Source: Thalassotalea_A litorea
GTDB taxonomy: Bacteria; Pseudomonadota; Gammaproteobacteria; Enterobacterales; Alteromonadaceae
NCBI RefSeq assembly: GCF_043642205.1
Contig: NZ_JBHZSG010000002.1
Coordinates: 124,001 to 188,000 of the forward strand
Length of the DNA stretch: 64,000 bases
Direction of reading: 5' to 3'
A program made the position numbers and the translations under genes. Under the pieces are notes generated by a model. It had not been told where the DNA came from and made no database searches. It saw nothing but the letters and a program-made list of their open reading frames with translations. This document shows, one piece after another, positions 16,685 through 26,589 of this stretch (the first letter of the stretch is position 1; each line of letters begins with the position of its first letter).

Positions 16685-18235
16685 ATGAAAAATAATAAAT
16701 TCCTCGCGCTTTTCATAGGGTTAGCGTTAGCTTTAACATCGAATCTTGCATATTCAGAGCCCTGGATAGATACCTCGGATGTGTTTTTACGCACGGATAT
16801 TCAATATCTGGCAGACGCGGGGCTGTTGAATGTACCGACAACCACGTTCCCAATGATGTGGAAAGACGTTGAAGTAGGGATGAAACAAATAGATCCATCA
16901 CTGTTGGATGAATCCAATCAAGCCTCATATTGGTCAATACAAGCTGCGCTGACTCGAAATGAAAATAATCATCAATCCATAGAAGTAAATGTAGCCAGCG
17001 ATGAAAACCGTTTTTCCAGTTTTGGTGATCCTTACCGAGACGGGAATTTTATTCAGGGACATTTTAGCTACCAAGGAAACCATTGGGCTGCCAAGCTCGC
17101 ACCGGGTATTTATGATGACGAGCGTAGAAACGATTCCTTACGTCTTGATGATAGTTATTTAGCCGGCTTTATTGGCAATTGGGTTATATCTTTCGGGATG
17201 CAGGACCGTTGGTATGGGCCCGGATGGGATACATCACTTGCTCTAACTAGTAACGCTCGGCCTATACCTGCTTTATCGCTGAGTCGTGCGTCGTCAGAGC
17301 CGTTTGTTATGCCGTTTGTTGATGACTGGTCAATACCCTGGACGGTTACAACATACATGGGGCAATTTGAACGAGAACGGCATATCCCAGATGCCCTGCT
17401 TTGGGGTTTTCGATTTAACTTTAAATTAACACAAGCTCTAGAGCTTGGCCTTTCAAGGACTGCTCAATGGGGTGGGGAAGGTAGACCACAAGATGCCAGT
17501 ATTTTCTGGGACGTGTTAAGAGGGCATGATAATTGTGGTGGAGAAGGGCCAAGCCAGGAAGAATGTCGTCAAGGTAAAGAACCTGGAAATCAATTGGGCG
17601 GTTACGATATTCGCTATAATTTACACCCTACATTCTCGGTGCCAATTAGTCTCTATATGCAAATGAATGCAGAGGATGGTGACCGTAAAGGTGGCTTAAG
17701 CATTTTTGGCGAAGAACGTTATCTTTGGGGCATTGATGCTTATGCTAACGTCTTCTCAACACCCATTCTACTCTATGGTGAATATGCAGATACGTTTGCT
17801 GATAATAATGATGGTGTAAACGTAAATTATGGAAGCGGTGTAGGTATTGGCGATTTCTATTATGAGCATAAAATATATAAAACGGGATTACGCTATCAAG
17901 GGCGTGTAATTGCAAGTCCTTATGAAGGTGATGCCAAATCTTTTGTGTTAGGGGTGAATACCTTAAAAGATGTATTATCAGGCCGTTGGCAAATTAAGCT
18001 TCGTTTATTGCAATTAAATTATGATAATAGTGACGGTTTTCCAGACGACGATTATCGAGGCAATACCGTATCCAAAGTTGCCGAGGATGTTGTTGGCGTT
18101 AATATTAAATATCAACGAACTATGCATAGGTTGAAGTTGCAAACGGGAATTGATTTTTCGCATTCAAGCTTTTTAGACAGTATAAAATCTCAAAGTAATC
18201 TTGAAGCGTTTGTAAATATCGTTTATCAACTTTAA
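16685..18235 (+). CDS. Wzi-like capsule assembly outer-membrane protein
   Basis: 516 aa with a cleavable signal peptide (cleavage near AYSEPW). The mature start has the Wzi-family helical bundle segment WIDTSDVFLRTDIQYLADAGLL, followed by a beta-barrel rich in alternating aromatic strands and ending in a terminal strand FVNIVYQL with an aromatic residue before the end. Includes FGMQDRWYGPGWDTSL, a conserved Wzi/capsule-assembly pattern. By family knowledge it binds or orders exported capsule on the cell surface. Its presence argues that at least part of the polymer stays cell-attached. Confidence 0.88.
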   Translation: MKNNKFLALFIGLALALTSNLAYSEPWIDTSDVFLRTDIQYLADAGLLNVPTTTFPMMWKDVEVGMKQIDPSLLDESNQASYWSIQAALTRNENNHQSIEVNVASDENRFSSFGDPYRDGNFIQGHFSYQGNHWAAKLAPGIYDDERRNDSLRLDDSYLAGFIGNWVISFGMQDRWYGPGWDTSLALTSNARPIPALSLSRASSEPFVMPFVDDWSIPWTVTTYMGQFERERHIPDALLWGFRFNFKLTQALELGLSRTAQWGGEGRPQDASIFWDVLRGHDNCGGEGPSQEECRQGKEPGNQLGGYDIRYNLHPTFSVPISLYMQMNAEDGDRKGGLSIFGEERYLWGIDAYANVFSTPILLYGEYADTFADNNDGVNVNYGSGVGIGDFYYEHKIYKTGLRYQGRVIASPYEGDAKSFVLGVNTLKDVLSGRWQIKLRLLQLNYDNSDGFPDDDYRGNTVSKVAEDVVGVNIKYQRTMHRLKLQTGIDFSHSSFLDSIKSQSNLEAFVNIVYQL

Positions 18236-18256
18236 ATAACTATTTAGGATATAAAA

Positions 18257-19423
18257 GTGAAAATAGCAGTAGCAGGAACGGGTTACGTTGGATTGTCCAA
18301 CGCAATGTTATTAGCCCAGCACAATGAAGTCATTGCGGTTGATATTGTTGCCAAAAAAGTTGAGATGCTCAATGATAAAGTCTCTCCTATTGTCGATAAA
18401 GAGATAGAAGAATTTCTTTCAAACAGGCAATTGGATTTTCAAGCCACACTAGATAAAGAACTGGCATATAAAGATGCTGATTTTGTAATTATTGCCACGC
18501 CAACTGATTATGATCCCGAGTCAAACTATTTCAATACCGCGTCAGTTGAGGCCGTAATCAAAGACGTAATGCAGATTAATCCCGACGCTGTAATGATTAT
18601 CAAGTCGACAGTTCCAGTTGGCTATACTCAGCGCATTAAGGATGAATTCAGTTGCCCTAATGTTATCTTTTCACCCGAGTTTTTAAGAGAAGGAAAAGCG
18701 CTTTATGACAATCTCTATCCTTCGCGTATTATCGTTGGTGAACAAAGTGAGCGTGCCAAAAAATTTGCCGAGTTACTGGCCGAAGGTGCAATAAAGAAAG
18801 AGATCCCAACCTTGTTAGTGGACTCGACAGAAGCAGAAGCGGTTAAATTATTCTCTAATACTTATCTTGCGATGCGTGTTGCCTATTTTAATGAACTGGA
18901 TTCTTATGCTGAAGCTCATGGTTTAGATAGTCGCCATATCATTGACGGCGTAAGTATGGACCCTAGAATTGGCAACCATTATAACAACCCTTCGTTTGGC
19001 TATGGTGGTTACTGCCTGCCAAAAGATACCAAACAGCTTTTGGCAAATTATAAAGATGTGCCAAATAACATGATCCAGGCAATCGTCGACGCTAACACAA
19101 CTCGAAAAGACTTTGTCGCGGATTCCGTTCTTAAAAATAAACCTAAAGTGGTCGGTATATATCGGTTAATAATGAAGGCTGGTTCGGATAACTTTAGAGC
19201 GTCTTCGATTCAGGGCATCATGAAACGAATTAAAGCGAAAGGTGTCGAAGTCATAATTTATGAACCGGTGCTTAACGAAGACGAGTTTTTTAATTCTAAA
19301 GTGATAACGGATATTAAAGATTTTAAGCAACGAGCAGATTTAATTGTATCTAACCGAATGGTAAGTGAACTATCGGATGTCGCCGAAAAAGTATATACAC
19401 GAGATTTGTTCGGATCCGATTGA
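18257..19423 (+). CDS. ugd: UDP-glucose 6-dehydrogenase
   Basis: 388 aa, the short bacterial Ugd length. NAD-binding GTGYVG at residues 7-12; KSTVPVGYT; FSPEFLREGKAL; and the catalytic-cysteine motif GYGGYCLPKDT (Cys near 253). It oxidises UDP-glucose to UDP-glucuronate, giving an acidic sugar for the polymer. GTG start with AGGA about 9 bases before. It is the last gene before a strong terminator, so the polysaccharide operon probably ends here. Confidence 0.95.
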   Translation: MKIAVAGTGYVGLSNAMLLAQHNEVIAVDIVAKKVEMLNDKVSPIVDKEIEEFLSNRQLDFQATLDKELAYKDADFVIIATPTDYDPESNYFNTASVEAVIKDVMQINPDAVMIIKSTVPVGYTQRIKDEFSCPNVIFSPEFLREGKALYDNLYPSRIIVGEQSERAKKFAELLAEGAIKKEIPTLLVDSTEAEAVKLFSNTYLAMRVAYFNELDSYAEAHGLDSRHIIDGVSMDPRIGNHYNNPSFGYGGYCLPKDTKQLLANYKDVPNNMIQAIVDANTTRKDFVADSVLKNKPKVVGIYRLIMKAGSDNFRASSIQGIMKRIKAKGVEVIIYEPVLNEDEFFNSKVITDIKDFKQRADLIVSNRMVSELSDVAEKVYTRDLFGSD

Positions 19424-19451
19424 TAGGTATCATTAGTCGTGGGATGAGAAC

Positions 19452-19475
19452 GCCGAGCCTTTGCTCGGCTTTTTT
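19452..19475 (+). terminator. Intrinsic terminator after ugd
   Basis: Stem GCCGAGC / GCTCGGC (19452-19458, 19463-19469) with a 4-base loop and six T. It lies 28 bases after the ugd stop codon. Confidence 0.92.
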
Positions 19476-19658
19476 ATGCTGTCTTAAAATTAAGGACCAA
19501 AATAAAAAACTACCTTTAAAACTAGAAAAACGATAAACATTGCTTTAAGGTTCAAGTATAGATAAATAAAGTTACTTAAACGCTTATCCTCAACGGATGT
19601 CAACATTATAAGTATTTAAGAATCCATTGTTGCAAACCATAACAAGAGCAATATTGCT

Positions 19659-20006
19659 ATGAACAAACTGTCAAAACTATTCGCGGTAATTCTTACTGCA
19701 ACTTTTTCCTTTATTCCTTCATTAAGCGCCGTTGCGGCAGAAGGGCCGCAAGTTCGTGTCGCCAGTGATTTTATTAATATTCATTTAGGTCCTGCGGTAG
19801 AAACGCCGATTTTTTACGTCGCAGAAAAAGACGAATGGATGGTATTGACCAATCGACGCACCGGTTGGTTTAAAGTTCAGACCGAAAACGGCGTCGAAGG
19901 CTGGATTTCTGAGAATGAATTGGTGTTTACTTTGGATGGTGACGGCAATCCAGTTACCTATAATCCATCATTGGTGAAAAATTTTATTAGCAGTATTTCC
20001 AAATAA
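19659..20006 (+). CDS. Exported SH3-domain protein
   Basis: 115 aa. Signal peptide (cleavage after about AVAA, residues 24-28), then one bacterial SH3-like domain: VRVASDFINIHLGPAVETPIFYVAEKDE and RRTGWFKVQTENGVEGWISENEL, with the GWxxE/D pattern. Periplasmic. It probably binds peptidoglycan or a partner protein. It opens the set of envelope genes leading to the ExbB/ExbD motor; a link to that machine is inferred from position only. Confidence 0.8.
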   Translation: MNKLSKLFAVILTATFSFIPSLSAVAAEGPQVRVASDFINIHLGPAVETPIFYVAEKDEWMVLTNRRTGWFKVQTENGVEGWISENELVFTLDGDGNPVTYNPSLVKNFISSISK

Positions 20007-20082
20007 CTGTTTATAATTAATAGAGATTTTGCAAGCCCCCGCTTGTTGCTATGACTTACATTGTTGTATAGTTGTGGTTTGG

Positions 20083-20114
20083 AGACGAATCCAATTGCTT
20101 GATTCGTCTTTTCT
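20083..20114 (+). terminator. Intrinsic terminator after the SH3 gene
   Basis: Stem GACGAATC / GATTCGTC (20084-20091, 20101-20108) followed by TTTTCTC. It separates the SH3 gene from the barrel gene, or acts as an attenuator. Confidence 0.7.
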
Positions 20115-20162
20115 CGTATAAAAATGCTTTACTAACAACACGAATAACAGGAGCAAAACTCA

Positions 20163-20765
20163 GTGGATACTTTTAAAAGTAAACTTATCCAGCTAACCTT
20201 GGCGACCGCTTTTACTGCAGCGACTATGTCATCCGCCTATGCCGAAGAGGACGTAGAACAAACCGTCATTGATCCTGTCATTGGCCAACCTACCATTGAA
20301 ATGCATTCAAAAGATTTTGAGTTAACGGGACTGCTTGGCTTAGCTAATGTTGAACATGTAAGTACCAATGGTCTATTTGGCGTTCGATTTGCTTACCATT
20401 TAACGGAAAATATATTCGCTGAAGCCTCGTATAGCGTGACCGGACATGGTAATAGCGTGACTTATTATGATGCGGTAATGGGCTATCAGTTTCCCGGACA
20501 ATTATTTTTAAGCCAGAACTATCGCTATAACACAGCCACTTACTTAGTATTTGGCGGCGGTAAATCAGATTTCGAAAGCGCCAACGATTATAACGGCGGT
20601 AATTATAATACTGTGGTTGGTGGTGGCGGTTACCGAGTAATGTTAACCGATGATTTTAATATTCGCTTTGATTTGCGTGGCCATGTTCATCATCAACTTA
20701 AACATGATACGGATGCTTGGGCAATAGACATAGAGGCCGCTGTGGGTCTTGGTTATTATTTCTAA
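20163..20765 (+). CDS. Outer-membrane beta-barrel protein (Myxococcus-type small barrel)
   Basis: 200 aa. Signal peptide ending near SSAYA (residue 27). The mature part has amphipathic strands (LTGLLGLANVEHV, GVRFAYHLTENIFAEASYSV, TYLVFGGG, YRVMLTDDFNIRFDLRGHVHH) and ends VGLGYYF, a typical C-terminal barrel signal with terminal Phe. It resembles the outer-membrane barrels found with gliding-type complexes in Myxococcus and in some gammaproteobacteria, from memory. GTG start at 20163 after aggagcaaaactca. A candidate outer-membrane part of the downstream TPR/ExbBD machine. Confidence 0.72.
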   Translation: MDTFKSKLIQLTLATAFTAATMSSAYAEEDVEQTVIDPVIGQPTIEMHSKDFELTGLLGLANVEHVSTNGLFGVRFAYHLTENIFAEASYSVTGHGNSVTYYDAVMGYQFPGQLFLSQNYRYNTATYLVFGGGKSDFESANDYNGGNYNTVVGGGGYRVMLTDDFNIRFDLRGHVHHQLKHDTDAWAIDIEAAVGLGYYF

Positions 20766-20956
20766 AATCAAGGTAAAATTATTTTGATTTCTAAACAACT
20801 GTAAGCTGTTGTAAAAAATGGAAATGCATTAACCGCTCTTGAAAAAAGGGAGTGTTTGGTTAAAAGCACGGTTGTTTTAAATGGGCGGATAGTGATAGGT
20901 TAAGGCTTAGCACTATAATGAATAGACAACCGTTTAATTCGTGAACAGGTTAACCA

Positions 20957-21496
20957 ATGAAATACAATAATAAAAAAATGGCAATGCTATTACTTGCTGT
21001 CACCTTGCCGTTTTTCATCTGCTTCAAAGCATTTTCTCAATCGGAAAGCCAACCTCAAAATTCGAGCCGTTCGCTGGATACGCTTAAACCGGAAATTGTT
21101 GATTTAAGCACCGAGTTGCGACTCCTCGAAGAAAAACTGCTCTATCCCGATGTCGAGCAAATTTCCATTTACCTTTCTTTTAATACCCGTGAACAATTCG
21201 TAATCGATGATTTGAAAATTAAACTCGATGGCCAGGTAATTTCGTCTGGAAAATATGAATCCAGGCAAATCAATGCGTTAACAAAAGGCGGCATTCAACG
21301 GGTGTTTTTAGGGAATATTTCTCCGGGCGATCATACCCTGGTGGCTTTCTTTACTGGGGTTGATGGCTATAATAAACCCTATAAGCGTGCCGCTAGTCTG
21401 GATTTCAACAAAGGTAGTACTGCCAAGGCGATTGAGTTAAAAGTTAGTTACTCAACTCGTTCTTTACAGCCGATCTTTGAAGTTGTTGAAAGATAA
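20957..21496 (+). CDS. Exported protein of unknown function (179 aa) in the TPR/ExbBD cluster
   Basis: I do not recognise a named family. Signal peptide of about 27 residues (FICFKAFSQ). A short helical segment (LDTLKPEIVDLSTELRLLEEKLLYP) precedes a beta-rich domain with IYLSFNTREQFVIDDLKIKLDG, VFLGNISPGDHTLVAFFTG and LKVSYSTRSLQPIFEV, similar in style to small Ig-like or prealbumin-like periplasmic domains. It ends 9 bases before the first TPR gene, so probably the same operon and complex. Confidence 0.65.
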   Translation: MKYNNKKMAMLLLAVTLPFFICFKAFSQSESQPQNSSRSLDTLKPEIVDLSTELRLLEEKLLYPDVEQISIYLSFNTREQFVIDDLKIKLDGQVISSGKYESRQINALTKGGIQRVFLGNISPGDHTLVAFFTGVDGYNKPYKRAASLDFNKGSTAKAIELKVSYSTRSLQPIFEVVER

Positions 21497-21505
21497 CAAG
21501 CGTTT

Positions 21506-23707
21506 ATGAGCATACCAATGAGTAATCAGCAGTATTCAAAATCGAGAGCGGACACTCCACGCAAAATTAAGCAGTATTTGACCAACGAGTGCAAAATCAG
21601 TAGTTCTGGTAGTAATTCACTATTAAAGAACCGTTTTTCTCTTGCCAATAGTGCGAGACAGGTCAGTTGCGCCCTGATGTCGGTGCTCGGTCTATCCGTG
21701 CTTAGCCTATCCGCTCTTAGCCTCGGCTCGGCTTCTTTTCATGTTGCGGCTCAAACCCCAGTAGCAAGTCAAAGCAATGCTGCAATTCAAAATCAGGCAA
21801 CATCTCAAAACCAGAATTCAACTCAAAGCGCTCCGCAAAACCTTTCAGATTCCGCAACGACCACAACTGTTGCAGAGCAGCTGCGCGAACATGAGATCAA
21901 GACCAATAAATTAGATTTACCTACCTCACTAGCGGCATACGAGTATTATCAGGGCAATTATTTCGACGCATTAACGGAATTGAGTCTAGGTAAAGAAGCC
22001 CTAGGTGAAGCGGTTACCGCAAACGGCGAACTATTTGCTGCCGGGTTGAACCTACATTTTGATATTAATAGTGATGCTGGAAAGAAATTTGAGCAATCGC
22101 TTGATGCCATAGACGATCCTCAATATCGTGATAGTGCATGGTTTTTGTTGGCGAAAAATTTTGCCAGTAAGCAAAATGTTCAGGCAGCCTCACAGGCATT
22201 AAATAAAATACAAGGCGATCTTCCCGACTATATGCAGGAAGATTACTATTATCTGCTAGCACAGATGCATATCGCCAATGGCCGTATGTCGCAGGTCGGT
22301 CAGGCCCGATTAAATATTCCTAAAGAGTCTGTTTATCATTGTTACATCACCTTTAACGAAGCCGTTAAGTGGGTTGAACTTGGTGATTTAGATCAGGCTA
22401 TTAAGCATTTCAAACAAACGGTTCAATTTGCATCGCGATTGCCAGTGAGTGACGAAAGTGAAGCGTTAAGTGACCGCGCCAATGTGGCAATGGGCTATTT
22501 GTACATCCGTCAGGGCAATAACGATCTGGCGATCAATGCCTTTAAACAGGTTACCCAGAATAACCTTGATACCCAGTCAGCGATGTTAGGTTATGGTTGG
22601 GCGATGTCCAACAAAGAAGAGTATTATGCCGCAATTGCTATCTGGCAGCAGCTTACGGCACAACAATCAAAATCGCCATTTGTTCGAGAAGCCTTTATTG
22701 CCGTTGCGTATGGTTATGAAAAATTGGACGACCTACAATCGGCTCACACTGCATACAACAATGCATTGGTTAGTTTTAGTCAACAACAGGCTCAGGCTAT
22801 TGGTGCGCTTGATATGGTCAATAGCGACGAGTTTTTCGATACCGTTGTTCAATACAGCATTGATATGGCCGAAGTAAATAAGCGTAAAGGCTTAAAAGGT
22901 GCCGACGTTACGTTAACACTACCACCGCAGCTACATAGCTCTCAGCTTGCTGCAAGTTCGGGCTTTCAGAATAAACTTAAAGATCTTCAGGACGTAAACG
23001 CCATTATCATTCAGCTATTGGAGTGGCAGCAGCGTGCCGATGCATTGGCCGCGGGATACTATGGAACGTTAACCGAAGATTTGGATATGTCTGTTGAGGC
23101 CGAGCAGGAAGTGAATCAACAGCGCATCCAGTCGTTTATGACCAATTTTGTGCAACAAAGTGATAGTTTGAATAGCCAGTGGAAAACACACACGGGCCGT
23201 ATTTATCAGGACAGTAAAGTCGAAGAAAAGCAAACCAAGTTGCTCGCCGATTTGGAAAGCTATCGCAAGCTCAGTGAAGCCTTTTACGCTCAGGATAATC
23301 TGGATAAAGATTCAGAACAATATCAACAAAATGTACAACGTCTGAATCGTATTGGCGGTGTATTGCTATGGCAATTGGGTGACTACTATCTCGACAGTCT
23401 AGGCGCTAGCGAGAAATTTAATACGGTGATCGCTGCCGGACGATATCAGGAAGCTGCAGCAACAGAATTGACGCCAATTAATAACCTGCAAAATAAATTA
23501 CAGGGCAAGCTAAATGACGCTTTGCTGGTACGCTCGAGTATCACCAAAGATATGCAAACCCAATTACAACTTAGTTTGACCACCCAACTTCAGGATATCG
23601 ATCATTATGTCCAACAGGCTGAACTGGCCATTGTGCGTCTGCAAAATGCCGGGTTCCAACGTGACAATGAATTTAACGATTCGAATTCGGGTGGAGGTCA
23701 GGAATAA
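21506..23707 (+). CDS. Large TPR protein, periplasmic (733 aa)
   Basis: A long polar N-terminus (about 50 residues), then a hydrophobic stretch at about 53-80 (signal peptide or anchor), then a Gln/Ser/Asn-rich linker (about 84-115). Start choice is uncertain: ATG at 21506 lacks a good Shine-Dalgarno, and ATG at 21677, just before the hydrophobic core, would give a more normal signal peptide. The rest is helical with tetratricopeptide repeats (YYQGNYFDALTELSLG, AVKWVELGDLDQAIKHFKQ, YIRQGNNDLAINAFKQV, AYGYEKLDDLQSAHTAYNN). The C-terminal third is coiled-coil rich. Probable protein scaffold linking motor and outer membrane, comparable in place to the TPR proteins of the Agl-Glt machine. It overlaps the next gene by one base (TAATG). 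Confidence 0.72.
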   Translation: MSIPMSNQQYSKSRADTPRKIKQYLTNECKISSSGSNSLLKNRFSLANSARQVSCALMSVLGLSVLSLSALSLGSASFHVAAQTPVASQSNAAIQNQATSQNQNSTQSAPQNLSDSATTTTVAEQLREHEIKTNKLDLPTSLAAYEYYQGNYFDALTELSLGKEALGEAVTANGELFAAGLNLHFDINSDAGKKFEQSLDAIDDPQYRDSAWFLLAKNFASKQNVQAASQALNKIQGDLPDYMQEDYYYLLAQMHIANGRMSQVGQARLNIPKESVYHCYITFNEAVKWVELGDLDQAIKHFKQTVQFASRLPVSDESEALSDRANVAMGYLYIRQGNNDLAINAFKQVTQNNLDTQSAMLGYGWAMSNKEEYYAAIAIWQQLTAQQSKSPFVREAFIAVAYGYEKLDDLQSAHTAYNNALVSFSQQQAQAIGALDMVNSDEFFDTVVQYSIDMAEVNKRKGLKGADVTLTLPPQLHSSQLAASSGFQNKLKDLQDVNAIIIQLLEWQQRADALAAGYYGTLTEDLDMSVEAEQEVNQQRIQSFMTNFVQQSDSLNSQWKTHTGRIYQDSKVEEKQTKLLADLESYRKLSEAFYAQDNLDKDSEQYQQNVQRLNRIGGVLLWQLGDYYLDSLGASEKFNTVIAAGRYQEAAATELTPINNLQNKLQGKLNDALLVRSSITKDMQTQLQLSLTTQLQDIDHYVQQAELAIVRLQNAGFQRDNEFNDSNSGGGQE

Positions 23708-26589
23708 TGAATAAAAGCCTATTAGCTCTTACGATTTCAGCGGTATTGCTAAGCGCCTGTTCATCTTTGAATGAGGACGATGTTCGATTAGCGGATGCCA
23801 AAGAACGACGTTCAACCCTTGCCCAACTGGATTTACAACCTTCACCGCTAGTGAAAGTTGAATTGCCAAAAATGGAAGCCAGTGATCTGAAAACGGCCTT
23901 CCATGAAGTACTTAAACTCGATATTCCCGAAGACGTTAAAGCCAATATCCGACAACGTCTTGCGATTTTGGAATTACTCGAAGCCGAAGAAGCTCAGCTC
24001 AATGGTGTACCGGGTAATCAGTATTATAATGAGGCGATCGCGGCCTTGACCGACATGATCAATCAAAATCCTGGTGGTGTTGGTAATGATCGTCTGCTGT
24101 ATCAGCTGGCAAAAGCCTATGACTTACAAGGCCAGCAACAACAAAGTTTTGACACGATCACGCGTTTGATTGAAGAACACCCGGATAACCCTTACAGGTT
24201 AGAATTGCAATTCCGTCAGGCGGAGATTCTGTTCTCGCAGCAGCGTTACAGCGAAGCATTAACTAGCTACACCTCGGTAGTTCAAACCCAGGAAAACAAC
24301 CCGTTTTATCATATCGGTCTGTATATGCAGGGTTGGTCATTTTATAAAATTGAAGCCGACGAACAGGCTTTGGTGTCATTTACGAAATTACTCGACGCGT
24401 TAATTATCGCCGAATTCGATAATATCTGGACTATCGACGAAATGGCGTTATTAATCCCCAAAGGCGATCAGCAACTGTTGCGTGAAACCTTTGACGTGAT
24501 GACGTTAATTTTCTCCTATAGCCCGGAAGGCGGAGGCGATTCGATTGCCGCTCATTATGATCGCATGGGTGAGCGTCCCTATACCTATCTTAACTATCAG
24601 GACTTAGGTAATTTCTATCTGGATAAACAACGCTATACCGACTCTGTCGATGTGTATGACGAATTTGTAAAGCGTAATCCGAACCATCCTGGCTCAGTCT
24701 GGTTTTCTAAGCTGAAGATGGATGCTCTGGTGATGGGGAACTTCCCAACCCAATTGATGGACGAGAAGTTAAAGTTTGCGGCAACCTACGAGCTGAACTC
24801 GCCATATTGGCAAGATAAATCGGAAATCAATAAAGAAAAAATCACCCCGGTATTAATGGACCTGTTACAAGAGCTGGCGCAAAATGCCCATGCTGAGGCT
24901 CAGGCCAAGCGCCGTATCGTAACCGCCGCAAAAAATCCGACAAATGCGCAAGTGAACGAGATGGCGGAAGCCTATCAGCAGACTGCACGTTGGTATCAGC
25001 TATTTTTATCTAACTTTCCAGGCCATGAACGTTCTAATGAGATCATGTTCTATCTGGCGGAAAGTTATTATGAAACCGAGCAATATAGACTTGCTGGCAA
25101 ATATTTTGAAATCGTTGCCTATCAACAAGAGGGCGATCCAAATGGTCCGGAAGCGGCTTATGCCTTGATCTTGAGTCAGGAAAAGCTCCTTGCTACATTA
25201 CGCTCGGCGCCGGCTATCTCGGAAAACAACGTATTGCTTCAGGATTACAAAGCGCAATTTATTTTGCATTACGGTAATGACCCTCGTTCAACCATGGTGC
25301 AAAACGATATTATTCAGGAGTTTTTCCGCGAAGGCGAATATGAAAAAGCCTTATTGTATGCCAATAATGCGTTGCAAAACGATCCACGGTTAACCCTGGA
25401 AGAGCGAATTTCGGCGTTACTTGTTATCGGTCATAGTCGCTTTGCGATGGAAGACTACAAAGAAGCAGAGATGACCTATGAACGCTTGTTGGTTAAATAC
25501 GATCACACCCTTAAGCGCTACAACAACATTAATGATCGATTAGCCGCCAGTATTTATCGGCAGGCCGAAGTTGCGGTAGAGCAAGAAAACTTGCAACAAG
25601 CCGTTGACCATTTTGCCCGAATTATTCGCAAAACACCGGATTCACCGATCCGAGTGAATGCCCAGTATGATATGGCAAGTTACTTAATGGAAATGGAGCA
25701 GTGGTATAAAGCCATCGACCAATTGCATGAGTTCAGAGTGCTTTATCCCAACCATAAATTATCGGAAGACCTGTTAACCAAGCTAGCGTTTGCGTATCAA
25801 CAAACCGAGCAATGGGAACAGGCGGCGAACTATCTGAAAATGATTTGGGCGGAAAAACCTAACAGTGATGAAACCCGTGAGATGCTTTGGTTAGCAGCTG
25901 AGACCTATGAGAAGGCCGGCAATCGTTACCAGGCAATGCGCTCTTATCGAGTATACGCACACACCTATCCGCAACCGTTGTCGGTAAATATTGAAGCGCA
26001 ATATAAAATGAGCGAATTTTACCGCGAGAATGGGGACACAGATAAACGTGAATTCTGGCTGAAAAAGCTTATTGCATCGGATAACAAAGCGGGTGAACAG
26101 CGTAGTAACCGTTCCAAGTATTTGGCTGCCATGGCTTCGATTACCTTTGCCGAACAGGCGATGGATGAGTTTAGCGCGACTAAGTTAACCTTGCCGTTGG
26201 CTAATAGCTTGAAGAAAAAACGTGCCCTGCTTGATACCGCGTTGTCTGAGTACAACAAAACGCTATCTTATGGCGTCGCCGATTTTACCACTCAGGCTAA
26301 CTTCCAGATTGGCGCCATTTATAATCAGTTGGCGAGTGATTTAATGAACTCCCAGCGCCCAGGCGGCTTAGATGAGCTAGAGCTTGAACAATACGATATT
26401 TTGTTAGAAGAACAGGCTTTCCCATTCGAAGATAAAGCCATCGCCATACATGAACAAAATGTGCAGCGTAGCTGGAATGGCATGTATAACGAGTGGATTC
26501 AGGAAAGTTTTACCGCATTAAGTGAATTATTGCCTGGTCGTTACGATAAGCAGGAAGTAATTGTAGAGGTTGTTGATGAATTCTATTAA
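23707..26589 (+). CDS. Large TPR lipoprotein (960 aa), gliding-machinery-like
   Basis: Lipoprotein signal with lipobox LSAC, lipidated Cys18. Nearly the whole mature protein is tetratricopeptide-like helices, for example YQLAKAYDLQGQQQQSFDTI, FYLDKQRYTDSVDVYDEFVK, FYLAESYYETEQYRLAGKYF, LVIGHSRFAMEDYKEAEMTY and LAFAYQQTEQWEQAANYLKM. GGAGG about 9 bases upstream of ATG and a one-base overlap with the upstream gene indicate coupling. Outer-membrane anchored periplasmic scaffold; the size and context fit the large TPR proteins of Myxococcus-type Agl/Glt complexes. No enzymatic motif is visible. Confidence 0.78.
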   Translation: MNKSLLALTISAVLLSACSSLNEDDVRLADAKERRSTLAQLDLQPSPLVKVELPKMEASDLKTAFHEVLKLDIPEDVKANIRQRLAILELLEAEEAQLNGVPGNQYYNEAIAALTDMINQNPGGVGNDRLLYQLAKAYDLQGQQQQSFDTITRLIEEHPDNPYRLELQFRQAEILFSQQRYSEALTSYTSVVQTQENNPFYHIGLYMQGWSFYKIEADEQALVSFTKLLDALIIAEFDNIWTIDEMALLIPKGDQQLLRETFDVMTLIFSYSPEGGGDSIAAHYDRMGERPYTYLNYQDLGNFYLDKQRYTDSVDVYDEFVKRNPNHPGSVWFSKLKMDALVMGNFPTQLMDEKLKFAATYELNSPYWQDKSEINKEKITPVLMDLLQELAQNAHAEAQAKRRIVTAAKNPTNAQVNEMAEAYQQTARWYQLFLSNFPGHERSNEIMFYLAESYYETEQYRLAGKYFEIVAYQQEGDPNGPEAAYALILSQEKLLATLRSAPAISENNVLLQDYKAQFILHYGNDPRSTMVQNDIIQEFFREGEYEKALLYANNALQNDPRLTLEERISALLVIGHSRFAMEDYKEAEMTYERLLVKYDHTLKRYNNINDRLAASIYRQAEVAVEQENLQQAVDHFARIIRKTPDSPIRVNAQYDMASYLMEMEQWYKAIDQLHEFRVLYPNHKLSEDLLTKLAFAYQQTEQWEQAANYLKMIWAEKPNSDETREMLWLAAETYEKAGNRYQAMRSYRVYAHTYPQPLSVNIEAQYKMSEFYRENGDTDKREFWLKKLIASDNKAGEQRSNRSKYLAAMASITFAEQAMDEFSATKLTLPLANSLKKKRALLDTALSEYNKTLSYGVADFTTQANFQIGAIYNQLASDLMNSQRPGGLDELELEQYDILLEEQAFPFEDKAIAIHEQNVQRSWNGMYNEWIQESFTALSELLPGRYDKQEVIVEVVDEFY